In this document: positions 27,057 to 35,399 of the stretch, in pieces
Layout of the letters: each line of letters opens with the position of its first letter
Position numbering within the stretch: position 1 is the stretch's first letter
Origin: Sphingobium psychrophilum
Lineage (GTDB): Bacteria; Pseudomonadota; Alphaproteobacteria; Sphingomonadales; Sphingomonadaceae
Assembly (NCBI RefSeq): GCF_012927105.1
Contig: NZ_JABBFV010000019.1
Span: 17,621-81,620, forward strand
Length of the DNA: 64,000 bases
Reading direction: 5' to 3'
Notes under the pieces: model-generated
Seen by the model: the letters and a program-made list of their open reading frames with translations, nothing else
Told to the model about the DNA's origin: nothing
The model's database searches: none
Program-made: the position numbers and the translations under genes

Positions 27057-27559
27057 GGTCGGTGCTCCCCGGCAACGTCGAGAATCGCGTCGATGATCCC
27101 GTTATGCGCGCCGCAGCGGCACAGATTACCGCTCATCCGCTCCTGCACTTCCTCCCGCGAAAGGGTGATGCGATCCGCCGCAAGATCGACGGTGAGATAG
27201 CTTGGCATGCCCGCAGCCACCTCTTCCAGCATGGCTGTCGCCGCGCAGATCTGGCCCGGCGTGCAATAGCCGCACTGGAAGCCGTCATGCTCGATAAACG
27301 CGGCTTGCAGCGGATGCAGAGCCTCGGCCGTACCCAGCCCCTCGATCGTTGTCACGGATCGCCCGTCCGCCTGTACCGCCAGGGTGAGGCAGGAGAGGAC
27401 GCGCCTGCTGTCCAGCAGCACAGTGCACGCTCCGCAGGCCCCTTGATTACAGCCGACCTTCGTGCCGGTCAGGTGCAACTGCTCCCGCAACAGGTCGAGC
27501 AGCGATACGCGCGCATCGTCTGGAGGCGGAAAATCCTGTCCGTTGACCTTAATCGTCAT
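27053..27559 (-). CDS. [2Fe-2S] subunit of the molybdenum hydroxylase (PaoA-like)
   Basis: 168 residues. The plant-type cluster is in GCNQGACGACTVLLDSRRVLSC, shortened here as four cysteines between residues 40 and 62. The second cluster is held by CGYCTPGQI and NLCRCGAHNGII. E. coli PaoA carries a Tat leader; this protein begins directly at MTIKVNGQDF and so is cytoplasmic. First gene of the operon, preceded by a 74-base gap after marR that holds a putative operator. Confidence 0.92.
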   Translation of the reverse strand: MTIKVNGQDFPPPDDARVSLLDLLREQLHLTGTKVGCNQGACGACTVLLDSRRVLSCLTLAVQADGRSVTTIEGLGTAEALHPLQAAFIEHDGFQCGYCTPGQICAATAMLEEVAAGMPSYLTVDLAADRITLSREEVQERMSGNLCRCGAHNGIIDAILDVAGEHRP

Positions 27560-27617
27560 GGGGCTTGCTCCTCATTCGTCGCCAGTAATGCGACCGCGCG
27601 CTGCTCTCCTAAGTAAA

Positions 27618-27660
27618 ACGAATGTCGTATTATTCAATCATCGTTATATACGATTTTCGT
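27618..27660. promoter_or_regulatory. Paired ACGA-N3-TCGT palindromes, probable MarR operators
   Basis: ACGAATGTCGT (27618-27628) lies in the marR-paoA gap and ACGATTTTCGT (27650-27660) lies over the last codons of marR. Both share the same 4+3+4 symmetry and their centres are 32 bases apart, about three helical turns. The two also form a larger inverted repeat with each other. A dimeric MarR protein could bind both and repress the hydroxylase operon. Confidence 0.5.
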
Positions 27661-28086
27661 AATCAGTGCGATGAACGGATCGCGCTCTTCCGGCGCCAGC
27701 CGCTCCAGCATCAGCCGGTACATGTCCCGATACGTCTTGCACTGGACGGTGACATAAGACTGGCCTTCACCAGTAAGTTCCAAGGCAACGGCGCGGCGAT
27801 CCTTTTCGACACGGGCGCGTTTGAGCAGGCCACGCTTGACTAGCCGGTCGGTCGCGGACGAAACCGTGGTATTGGCCGTGCCCAAAAAGCGCGCCACGTC
27901 GCTCGGTCCGCAGGCAGGATGCTGGGCGACATAGAAAAGCGTCTGCTTGTCGAGTTCGTTCAGAGGTTTTTCCGCGCTGATAGCTTCGGCCAGCTTGTAA
28001 CGGCGCGTGAAGGTTTCGAACGCAGAGCCCAGCGTGGCGAGTTGGTCGTCGGTCGGCTTTGTCATAGCGATCGCATAACGCGCCAT
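27634..28086 (-). CDS. MarR family transcriptional regulator
   Basis: 150 residues. The winged-helix core runs LNELDKQTLFYVAQHPACGP through FLGTANTTVSSATDRLVKRG to the wing RARVEKDRRAVALELT, typical of MarR. It lies upstream of and in the same direction as the molybdenum hydroxylase genes, so it may repress them and respond to an aldehyde or aromatic. Two like palindromes lie at its 3' end. An internal ATG at 28065 is an alternative start. Confidence 0.88.
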   Translation of the reverse strand: MARYAIAMTKPTDDQLATLGSAFETFTRRYKLAEAISAEKPLNELDKQTLFYVAQHPACGPSDVARFLGTANTTVSSATDRLVKRGLLKRARVEKDRRAVALELTGEGQSYVTVQCKTYRDMYRLMLERLAPEERDPFIALITKIVYNDD

Positions 28087-28321
28087 GCCTGCTTATGGCT
28101 AGATGGCCTGGAGCATAAGTTTGTGACCAACATGGTCGACCCATCATCGACCTTCAGCGATCAGATTTTGCTCGCCAATAGCGGTCCTTCCGCTTCTTAT
28201 TGACTTCGGAAATTGGCCTTTGTCGAAATTGGAGGATGACCGCGCGCACATCGACGGGTATCCCGGCAAGGGCGAGTTCTCATGGGCACCGCATCACCAT
28301 CAAGTTCCATGGAGCGCCTGC

Positions 28322-29956
28322 TTGGAAATCGTTTCGATCATTCTGATATTGTTGGTTGCTGTTGTCGTCAGCGGCGCCATTTCGCGCATGCTGCCCATCG
28401 CTCTGCCAACACCACTTGTTCAGATTGCGCTCGGCTTCCTGATCGGCCTTGTCTCCAACCTGCGTGTAGCGCTCGATCCCGAACTCTTTCTGCTGCTTTT
28501 CCTTCCGCCCCTGCTTTTCCTGGACGGTTGGCGCATTCCCAAGGATGAACTGCTCAAGGACGTCGCCACCGTCTTCGAACTGGCGCTCGGGCTCGTACTG
28601 CTCACCGTCGTGGGTGTCGGCTTCTTCATCGACTGGCTCATTCCCGCGATGCCGCTGGCCGTCTGCTTCGCACTGGCCGCCGTGATCTCGCCGACCGATC
28701 CTATTGCAGTGTCCGCCATCGCGGCGCGCGTCCCCATTCCCAAGCGGATGATGCATATATTGGAAGGCGAATCCCTCCTCAATGACGCATCCGGCCTCGT
28801 TTGCCTGCGCTTTGCCATTGCGGCGGCGCTGACGGGCAGCTTTTCCGTGGGCGAGGCGAGCCTCACCTTCCTGTGGCTTGCCATCGGCGGAATTGCCATC
28901 GGCGTCGCCGTGACATTGATGGTCACGCGAACGAAAGCATGGATATCGGAGAGATTCGGCGAGGATACCGGATCGCAGATCCTTATCAGCGTGCTCATCC
29001 CCTTCGCCGCCTATATATTGGCGGAGCATCTTCATTGCTCCGGCATCCTTGCAGCCGTCGCCGCGGGCGTGACCATGACGTTCGCGGAGATAAGCCGGCA
29101 GGCGCTGCCCGCCACCCGTATGCGCCGCAATTCGGTATGGGACACGCTCCAGTTTGCGCTCAACGGCATTATCTTCGTTTTGCTGGGTGAACAATTGCCT
29201 GGCATCCTCGCCGCCGCCAAGCAGACCGTGCGCCTGACCAATCATACCAATCCCTGGTGGCTGGGCATCTATGTTTTGGCGATCATGCTGGCGCTGGCCG
29301 CGCTGCGCTTCGCATGGGTGTGGATATCCTTCCGACTGACCCTTTTCCGTGCGCGCTACGACATGCCCTATCGTCGACCCGACTGGCGTCTGGTCGCCGC
29401 AATGTCCTTTGCCGGTGTACGCGGCGCGATCACGTTGGCGGGTGTGTTGACCATCCCGCTGACGCTGACCGATGGGACCGCTTTTCCCGCGCGCGACCTG
29501 GCGATCTTCCTCGCCGCGGGCGTCATCATCGTCTCTCTCATCCTGGCCAGTATCGGATTGCCTCTGCTGCTGCACGGGCTGACCATGCCCGCCGAACCAT
29601 CGAAGCAGGCGGAAGAAGATGAAGCGCGTGTCGCCGCTGCGCAGGCCGCGATCAGCGCGATTGAGAATGTGCAGCACCAAATGGCGCAGGGACGCAACGA
29701 TGCCGACATCTATGCCGCCGCCGGTGCCCGCATCATGGACCTGTATCGCGAAAGAATCGACAGCCGGATTCAGCAAAGCGGCGATACGCACGAAACCCGC
29801 AAATACGCCCTGGTGGAACGCGACCTGCGACTAGCGGGGCTGAAGGCCGAACGGGATGCCATATTCCTAATGACCCGCAACCGTTCAATTGGGAGCGAGG
29901 TTGCGCAAAAATTGATACGCGAACTTGATCTGTTGGAGGTTCGCTTCCGGATCTAG
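28322..29956 (+). CDS. Na+/H+ antiporter, CPA1 family
   Basis: About 544 residues. About twelve membrane segments include LVQIALGFLIG, LFLPPLLFLDGW, AAVISPTDPIAVSAI (the ion-binding Asp in SPTDP) and EGESLLNDASGL, all typical of NhaP/YjcE-type exchangers. A cytoplasmic tail of about 110 charged residues follows. The frame is open back to TTG 28220, but the TTG at 28322 (MEIVSIILILLVAVVVSG) begins at the first helix and has GGAG seven bases upstream, so it is preferred. Role in pH and sodium homeostasis. Confidence 0.85.
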   Translation: MEIVSIILILLVAVVVSGAISRMLPIALPTPLVQIALGFLIGLVSNLRVALDPELFLLLFLPPLLFLDGWRIPKDELLKDVATVFELALGLVLLTVVGVGFFIDWLIPAMPLAVCFALAAVISPTDPIAVSAIAARVPIPKRMMHILEGESLLNDASGLVCLRFAIAAALTGSFSVGEASLTFLWLAIGGIAIGVAVTLMVTRTKAWISERFGEDTGSQILISVLIPFAAYILAEHLHCSGILAAVAAGVTMTFAEISRQALPATRMRRNSVWDTLQFALNGIIFVLLGEQLPGILAAAKQTVRLTNHTNPWWLGIYVLAIMLALAALRFAWVWISFRLTLFRARYDMPYRRPDWRLVAAMSFAGVRGAITLAGVLTIPLTLTDGTAFPARDLAIFLAAGVIIVSLILASIGLPLLLHGLTMPAEPSKQAEEDEARVAAAQAAISAIENVQHQMAQGRNDADIYAAAGARIMDLYRERIDSRIQQSGDTHETRKYALVERDLRLAGLKAERDAIFLMTRNRSIGSEVAQKLIRELDLLEVRFRI

Positions 29957-30032
29957 TTTTCGGTGAAAGCGCCTCACGGCTTATTTGAGAGGCCGGTCAA
30001 GTTCGACTGGGGGCCAGGCGTTCGTTATCGAC

Positions 30033-31623
30033 CGAGGCTGTGTAGAAACGCTCCCGAGGTGGAAGTCGCGCGGTAGTATCGGGAGGCCGCGGTGGCGGAA
30101 TGCCCGGCCTTCGCATCGGCTTTTCAGGTGCGGATCACTGCAATGAGTGGCTGAATGCCCATGATCTGGATCATCCGCTTCATATTGTAGGCCAGCACGC
30201 ACAAACTCATCTCGGTTCTGACGTTTTTGAGCGTCCTGGTCAGGAAGTGGGTGCTGCCCATCCAGGATTTGAGCGTGCCAAAGACATGTTCGATAGTCTG
30301 GCGTCGGATCCCCATGGCATTGGGTAACAGGTCCAATCGCTTCTGCATGGCATCGATCACCGCTTCATGCTTCCATCGTTTGACGCGCTTCACATATTCA
30401 GTGGTGCAGCGCGGTCGCAAAGCGCAGCTCTGGCAGGCGCTCAGGTTGCGGTAATGGTCGATGTCGCCGTGATGATCCAACCGCGGACGCGCCTTGGTCA
30501 GATATTCCCCTGCCGGGCAGGTATAATGGTCATGGTCGGCGTCGTACACGAAGCCGGCCTTGGTAAATAAACCGCGCTGCGCCTAGCCGGACGTGTCGGT
30601 TCTGGGCACGCAGGGTAAAATGCCGGTGCCTTCGCATTCCATTACCTGTTCGCCGTTCATATAGTCGCGATCCGCCAGGACGGTGATTTCAGGCGCGCCG
30701 ATGGCGGCTTGCGCTTGCCGACCCATCGGCGCGAGCTGTGCCCGGTCATTGCCCTCGTTCACCACTTCATGCGCGACAAAGAGGTGGTATTCGGCATCCA
30801 CTGCTGCCTGCAGGTTGTAGCCGACAATGCCAGTGCCGCGACCACTGCTGTTCATGGACCTGGCATCCGGATCGGTCAGCGACACCTGATGATCGGGCGC
30901 AGCCTCGACCTGTGCGGCCATTTCCTTCAAGAAACGCATCTGGCCGCGCAAGCCCGCGATCTTTTCTCGGATCTGATCAACCCGCGCTTGCGGAACGTCG
31001 CTGGCCTCACGATCGGCACGATCGAGGGCCGCAAGGTACCGCTCGATACTGGCCTCAACCTGTTCGATCCGCTTGGCCGCTATGTGTTTTGTGTAGTTGC
31101 GATCCCGGTTGTTCACGGCTTTGAACTTGCTGCCGTCGATCGCAACGGTTGCCTGTCCGAACAGCCTCAACTGTCGACACAGAGCCACAAACTGGCTGCA
31201 CACCGCCCGGATCGCTGCACCATTATCCCGTCGAAAGTTGGCTATCATCTTGAAGTCCGGTGCCAATCGACCGGTCAGCCACATCAACTCGACATTGCGC
31301 TGCGCTTCACGCTCCAGTCGTCGGCTAGACTGGATCCGGTTCAGATAGCCGTAGCGGTAGATCTTGAGCATCGTCGAAGGATGATAGGCTGGGCGCCCGG
31401 TAGGCGCTGGGTTTGCCCCGGCAAAACCAACTGCCACCAGATCCAACTCGTCGATAAACGCCTCAACGACCCGAACCGGGTTATCTTCAGCTACATAATC
31501 ATCGAGCGATGCCGGCAATAAAAAATCCTGTCGGCGGTCTTGTTCTTCCACGAAACGGCCCATCGGTAAGCCTCCCGAGATCCCGGAAAACTCTACCATA
31601 AAACGGCGTTTTACACAGCCTCG
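30033..31623 (-). mobile_element. IS1182-family insertion sequence
   Basis: Near-perfect terminal inverted repeats flank the transposase gene: CGAGGCTGTGTAGAAACGC at 30033-30051 and, on the other strand, CGAGGCTGTGTAAAACGC at 31606-31623. Length about 1.6 kb fits IS1182. No clear target duplication was seen, so the exact ends may differ by a few bases. It sits between the antiporter and the SDR/HxlR pair and seems to interrupt nothing recognisable. Confidence 0.75.
30124..31563 (-). pseudogene. IS1182-type transposase interrupted by one amber codon
   Basis: The start is the ATG at 31563 (MGRFVEEQDRRQDFLLPASL), with GGGAGG upstream. The DDE catalytic parts are present: TVAIDGSKFKAVNNRDRNYT, VLADRDYMNGEQV and, near the end, RRQTIEHVFGTLKSWMG. 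A TAG at 30583-30585 (in TDTSG-stop-AQRGLFTK) breaks an otherwise continuous 479-codon frame with no frameshift. The element is probably inactive unless the amber is suppressed or another copy supplies transposase. Confidence 0.85.
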
Positions 31624-31802
31624 ATCCAAGTCGGCCGTTTAGCAGAAGATTTCTCGAATCCAGTTCCAGCCTGTCCGCTATCGCATTCTGGCTGTGTCGC
31701 AATCGTTCAGCCCAAGAGGCACATTTGAAAAAGCAGGAGCCATCGATCAAAGAATCAGATGGATTGGCGGTCTGCGCGCAATTTGCCTTTTCCGATGCCG
31801 GG

Positions 31803-31830
31803 CGTCGGCTTGCCTTAAAGCAAGCCGACG
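31803..31830 (-). terminator. 11-bp hairpin after the SDR gene
   Basis: CGTCGGCTTGC (31803-31813) pairs perfectly with GCAAGCCGACG (31820-31830) across six bases, 21 bases past the minus-strand SDR stop. No U tract. Region 31624-31802 holds nothing recognised. Confidence 0.5.
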
Positions 31831-31851
31831 TGAAACCAGCGCGTGGAGGGC

Positions 31852-32586
31852 CTAGATCTGAGCTAGTCCGCCATCGGTGAATAGCTCGCTTCCGGTCATG
31901 AAGCTGCTGTCGGATGAGGCCAGGAAAGCTGCAGCGGCCGCCACTTCAGACGGATCACCGACATGACCGATCGGCGTCGTCGCGCCCATCTCGATCATGG
32001 CGTCCCTGCCGACGACCTCGGCCGCCAGTTCGGTCAGCGTTGGCCCGGGCGAAAGCACATTGACGCGGATTCCGGTGCCACGCAGATCCAGCGCCCAGCT
32101 TCGCGCGAGGTTGCGCACGGCCGCTTTGGACGCGCCGTAGATACTGAAGGCCGGCGTTCCCATCACGCCCGTGGTCGATCCAGTCAGGATGATCGAACCA
32201 CCTGTGCCCATGAGCTTCAGCCCTTTCTGCACGGTGAGGATGGTGCCCTTCACATTGACGTCGAAGGTCTCGCTATAATGATCGGGCGTGATGTCCGGCA
32301 GCGGCACCAGCGCGCCCGTTCCGGCATTGGCGAAGAGGATGCCTATCGATTCGCGTTCGGCCTTCACTGTCTCGAACAGGCGATCGAGATCGGCTGGGTC
32401 GGCGACCGAACCGGCCACGGCGCGGGCGTTGGACCCAAGTTCGCGCAGGGCGGCGTCGAGCTTTTCTTGTCGACGCCCGAAGATGTAGACGAACGCGCCC
32501 TCCGCGATGAAGCGCTTGGCCGATGCCAGGCCAATGCCCGTGCCGCCGCCGGTGATGATGGCGGTCTTGCCTTCCAGTCTGTTCAT
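31852..32586 (-). CDS. SDR family oxidoreductase (classical), HxlR-linked
   Basis: 244 residues from ATG 32586, which has GGAGG five bases upstream. The Rossmann motif is TGGGTGIG, followed by NAGTGA, the catalytic Ser in GSTTGVMG and YGASK (YxxxK). It ends with SSFMTGSELFTDGGLAQI, the common SDR tail. NAD(P)-dependent alcohol/ketone oxidoreductase of unknown substrate. The divergent HxlR gene probably controls it through the palindromes between them. Confidence 0.85.
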   Translation of the reverse strand: MNRLEGKTAIITGGGTGIGLASAKRFIAEGAFVYIFGRRQEKLDAALRELGSNARAVAGSVADPADLDRLFETVKAERESIGILFANAGTGALVPLPDITPDHYSETFDVNVKGTILTVQKGLKLMGTGGSIILTGSTTGVMGTPAFSIYGASKAAVRNLARSWALDLRGTGIRVNVLSPGPTLTELAAEVVGRDAMIEMGATTPIGHVGDPSEVAAAAAFLASSDSSFMTGSELFTDGGLAQI

Positions 32587-32600
32587 AAGTGCCTCCAAAT

Positions 32601-32659
32601 CTAAGGTTGCACATAGCTGGCGGCCGACCTACCTAGAGACAAGTATGCACCTTTAGGTA
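32601..32659. promoter_or_regulatory. Inverted repeats between SDR and HxlR genes
   Basis: TACCTA (32630-32635) and TAGGTA (32654-32659) form a perfect inverted repeat. CTAAGGTTGCA (32601-32611) is inverted at TGCACCTTTAG (32646-32656) with nine of eleven matches. Both fill the 83-base divergent gap and are candidates for HxlR operators with redox or aldehyde control. Confidence 0.45.
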
Positions 32660-32669
32660 AGTATCAAAA

Positions 32670-33095
32670 ATGTCAAAAGGGCCTGAACCGGCACCCAGTC
32701 CTTCATTGATCGCAGGGGCACGCTCGACCGGAGCCGGTGCCCCCAATTTCACCTGCGGTCTCGATGCGACGCTCAAGGTCATTGCCGGCAAATGGAAGCC
32801 GTTGATCCTCTATTTCCTGCTCCAAGGGCCCAACCGCTACGGCACCCTCAAACGCGCGATCCGCGACGTGAGCGATAAGGTGCTGATCCAGCAATTGAAG
32901 GAATTGGAGGCCGACGGAATACTTCTGCGCACTGATTACAAGGAGGTGCCACCGCGGGTCGATTATATGCTGACACCCCTGGGCTACAGCCTCGCCCAGG
33001 CGCTTGAACCGCTATGCAGCTGGGGCACCGAAAATATCGCGGAAGTGCAGAGGATTTTCGCCGAGCGCGATGGCTGGCGGCGCAAATCGGCTTGA
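32670..33095 (+). CDS. HxlR family transcriptional regulator
   Basis: 141 residues. The winged helix is typical of the family: ATLKVIAGKWKPLILYFLLQ, then NRYGTLKRAIRDVSDKVLIQ, and the wing PPRVDYMLTPLGYSL. A cysteine (FTCGLD) lies just before the domain in the position used as redox sensor by some members. Regulates the divergent SDR by inference. Confidence 0.88.
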   Translation: MSKGPEPAPSPSLIAGARSTGAGAPNFTCGLDATLKVIAGKWKPLILYFLLQGPNRYGTLKRAIRDVSDKVLIQQLKELEADGILLRTDYKEVPPRVDYMLTPLGYSLAQALEPLCSWGTENIAEVQRIFAERDGWRRKSA

Positions 33096-33146
33096 TGCGT
33101 TTCTCGCCTTGTCGGACCAACGAGAATGGCCTGGCAAAGAGTCGAT

Positions 33147-33559
33147 ATGGCGAGGATACTCATCACCGGCGTTTCCACCGGCCTGGGCTTGGGTGCCGCA
33201 TAGCCACTGTTTGCCGCCGGACATGCATGCAGATCATCGCGCTTGCCTTCGCGGTGGCGTGACACTGGCCCGGCGTGCTCAGCAATGCTGTCGATCCGGG
33301 TTGGGTGCGCACCCACATGGGCGGTGCATCGGCACCCGTCGACATCCTGACTGGTCGGGCAACGCAGAGTTGGCTCGCTGCGAGCGAGGACGACGCGGCG
33401 CGGACCAGTGGCGGCTATTGGCAGGCCATGCAGCGTAAGGAGCCGCCGACTTCTGCGGCGAGCCCCGACCATGGGGATCGCCTGATTGCGGCGATCGAGG
33501 CGCTTACGGGCGTGACGGTCGGTGCCAGCGGCCAACCGCGCAGCCGGCCGAGAGCCTAA
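33147..33559 (+). pseudogene. SDR remnant with internal deletion
   Basis: The frame starts MARILITGVSTGLGLGAA, a normal SDR nucleotide-binding loop, then hits TAG and continues in frame PLFAAGHA. After a deletion of most of the protein it resumes ALAFAVA-stop-HWPGVLSN and ends with AVDPGWVRTHMGGASAPVDI and a C-terminal helix. Two nonsense codons and a large gap make it non-functional. Confidence 0.65.
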
Positions 33560-33612
33560 TCTTCGGGCTTTTTCCAGCCACTCGCAGCCAGTCCAAAATC
33601 AGGTGTCCAAGG

Positions 33613-34173
33613 CTACCTCTTGGTCGCGAATGCGGCGTAGCGCTCTCGCCAGGCGGCCACTTCGGCTCTCAAATGCGCAGGCGCTGTCTCTCCCGACAAG
33701 ACGAAGCTGGCGACGTTTTTGTCGGGGTGCATCAGCATCTTCTTTGATCCATCGGTGAACCAAACCGGCACCAACTCATCGCACACGCCGTCGAGGATGG
33801 TGCCGGCCATGCTATTTTCGATCGCCTCGCTGCCGGGGAGCAAGCGGACCATGATCGATACGCCTTCGAAGCAATTCCGTGGCTCACGGACAAAATCGAG
33901 CGACACCAAAATGCCGGATCGGTCCGGACGGGCCTCGTCAGGCAACTCCGTCATCCTGCGCCAGCCGCAAAACCAGTTTCGGCAAATATGCGGACGTACG
34001 GCATGAATGCTGCACCCTTGCTCCGTCAGATGCGTACAATGGGTTCCGCCCGGCTTTTTGAAATCAGGCGTATCGACGGTGAGGATAGTGCAACAGATCG
34101 TGCAGTCGCCACACCCCCGGTCAGGGAGGACTGGGCCTAGCAACGTAGTTTCGAGATCTTCCTCAGCGCGCAT
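33613..34173 (-). CDS. YkgJ-like cysteine-cluster protein
   Basis: 186 residues from the ATG at 34173 (MRAEEDLETTLLG); the longer upstream frame looks non-coding. The cysteine pattern is GCGDCTICCTILTVD, then HCTHLTEQGCSIHAVRPHIC and NWFCGW, as in the zinc/iron-chelating YkgJ family. Function in the family is uncertain; a metal-bound or Fe-S cytoplasmic protein is likely. It lies amid remnants and has no operon partner. Confidence 0.7.
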   Translation of the reverse strand: MRAEEDLETTLLGPVLPDRGCGDCTICCTILTVDTPDFKKPGGTHCTHLTEQGCSIHAVRPHICRNWFCGWRRMTELPDEARPDRSGILVSLDFVREPRNCFEGVSIMVRLLPGSEAIENSMAGTILDGVCDELVPVWFTDGSKKMLMHPDKNVASFVLSGETAPAHLRAEVAAWRERYAAFATKR

Positions 34174-34390
34174 GCGGGCTGAGGTGCCCGGAGCTCGCCT
34201 AGAATGCAAGTAGGGTCGGGCGCGCGCAATCGCGCAGAATAGTTCCAAACGAGCGGCACCGACACCGATGCTACAGTCGACCACAATCCGGACCTTGACG
34301 ACGTTGGCTGGACCTTTGGAGACGTTCAGCAGCAAAAATTTCTTTCACCGGGAGCAGACAGTCCGCTAGCGAGCCCAAGCCAAAGAAATA

Positions 34391-34717
34391 TTAGCCCCGA
34401 TGCTCGGCCAATACATTGGCGCGCTGTAATTGTGTCGTCCCACATCGACCCCGATCATAGCTGCCCACTGTCCGAATAATCTCGCGCTGCTCCGGTTCGA
34501 CGCGATGTCCTTCCACGATTCCCGCGAGCACAGGCGAAATCAGTTGGTCCAGCCGAGTCACGACATAGCAGGAGATATCCGGCTTTGCATGTCCGTTGCC
34601 GATACCACTATCGTCGGGAAGTAAAATATAGCGCCCTCCGGTGAGTGCTGCCATCGCCCGCATGACATATTGGGCGTTATCCTCGACGCCGCTTGCCGCG
34701 ACCGGGACAATCCTCAT
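34391..34717 (-). pseudogene. C-terminal fragment of a VWA-domain protein
   Basis: From about 34717 the frame reads GMRIVPVAASGVEDNAQYVM, then TGGRYILLPDDSGIGN and SCYVVTRLDQLISPV, which fits the last third of a von Willebrand A domain and a short tail. The MIDAS-bearing N-terminal part is missing and the upstream residues are basic nonsense. A 5'-truncated remnant. Confidence 0.5.
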
Positions 34718-35124
34718 GCCCTGCTCGTCTCGTCCTTTGCCGGGGGAGCATCTGGCAGCGATGGCAGGGAAGCCTCGCCGCGCTGTGCGCTTTGGTCTTC
34801 TGTGGTGCGTTGATCCTCGATCCCGGACCACTGGTCTGGATACTCTTCTGGGTGGCGATCAGCATGGCCGCTCTATTTGGTATGATGACGCCCTATCACG
34901 ATGGCTGGTTGCGGCTCCAGCGCCTGGTCCTGCATGGCGTGCGCTCGCCAGTCGCACCTTTTATCGATGTCAGGAAGTTTGCACGCGTCTGGCAAAAGCC
35001 GCGTAACAGGTGCTTCCAGATTAGAACCCTGGTTCCAGTAATGGCCCTGCCACTTGGTATACGAAACTGGATGGGTTCTCTGCTCGACCGCAGCTATTCG
35101 CTTCAGATTGTCAAAGCGGCATAG
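34693..35124 (+). CDS. Hydrophobic protein fragment, unidentified
   Basis: The frame from about 34750 encodes WQGSLAALCALVFCGALILD, then LVWILFWVAISMAALFG, two membrane helices, and an amphipathic tail. The first 20 codons overlap the VWA fragment on the other strand and are unlikely to be used. I recognise no family. It may be the truncated N-terminus of a membrane protein. Confidence 0.3.
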   Translation: MPRPGQSSCPARLVLCRGSIWQRWQGSLAALCALVFCGALILDPGPLVWILFWVAISMAALFGMMTPYHDGWLRLQRLVLHGVRSPVAPFIDVRKFARVWQKPRNRCFQIRTLVPVMALPLGIRNWMGSLLDRSYSLQIVKAA

Positions 35125-35277
35125 CAGTCCTTTCATCTGAAAGGCTGCTCGACTGCGTGACCCCTCAAGGGATTGCGAATACCAGCGGAAGCCCGTGGAG
35201 CGTCGATGCAGCCTAACCGGCATCCCTATCCGGCAAAAGGGGGAGTATCTTGCCGCAATGCTGACTGGGCCTGCTTC

Positions 35278-35291
35278 GTTGACGTCAAGTC
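35278..35291 (+). promoter_or_regulatory. GTTGAYNTMARSTC motif, copy 1 (before the TonB receptor)
   Basis: GTTGACGTCAAGTC lies 109-122 bases before the receptor start. It contains the perfect palindrome TTGACGTCAA. It matches four other intergenic copies in this catabolic region (51842, 52904, 55777, 57679). The rest of 35125-35399 shows nothing else. Confidence 0.45.
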
Positions 35292-35399
35292 AACTGAACA
35301 GAAGAAAAGTCCTTCACGCTCTGCCCGACCGTGGGGGTATCGGGTGAGGACGACGCGATCAACGACATCGTGCAGCTATGAAATTCCAGGGGAGGTTAT

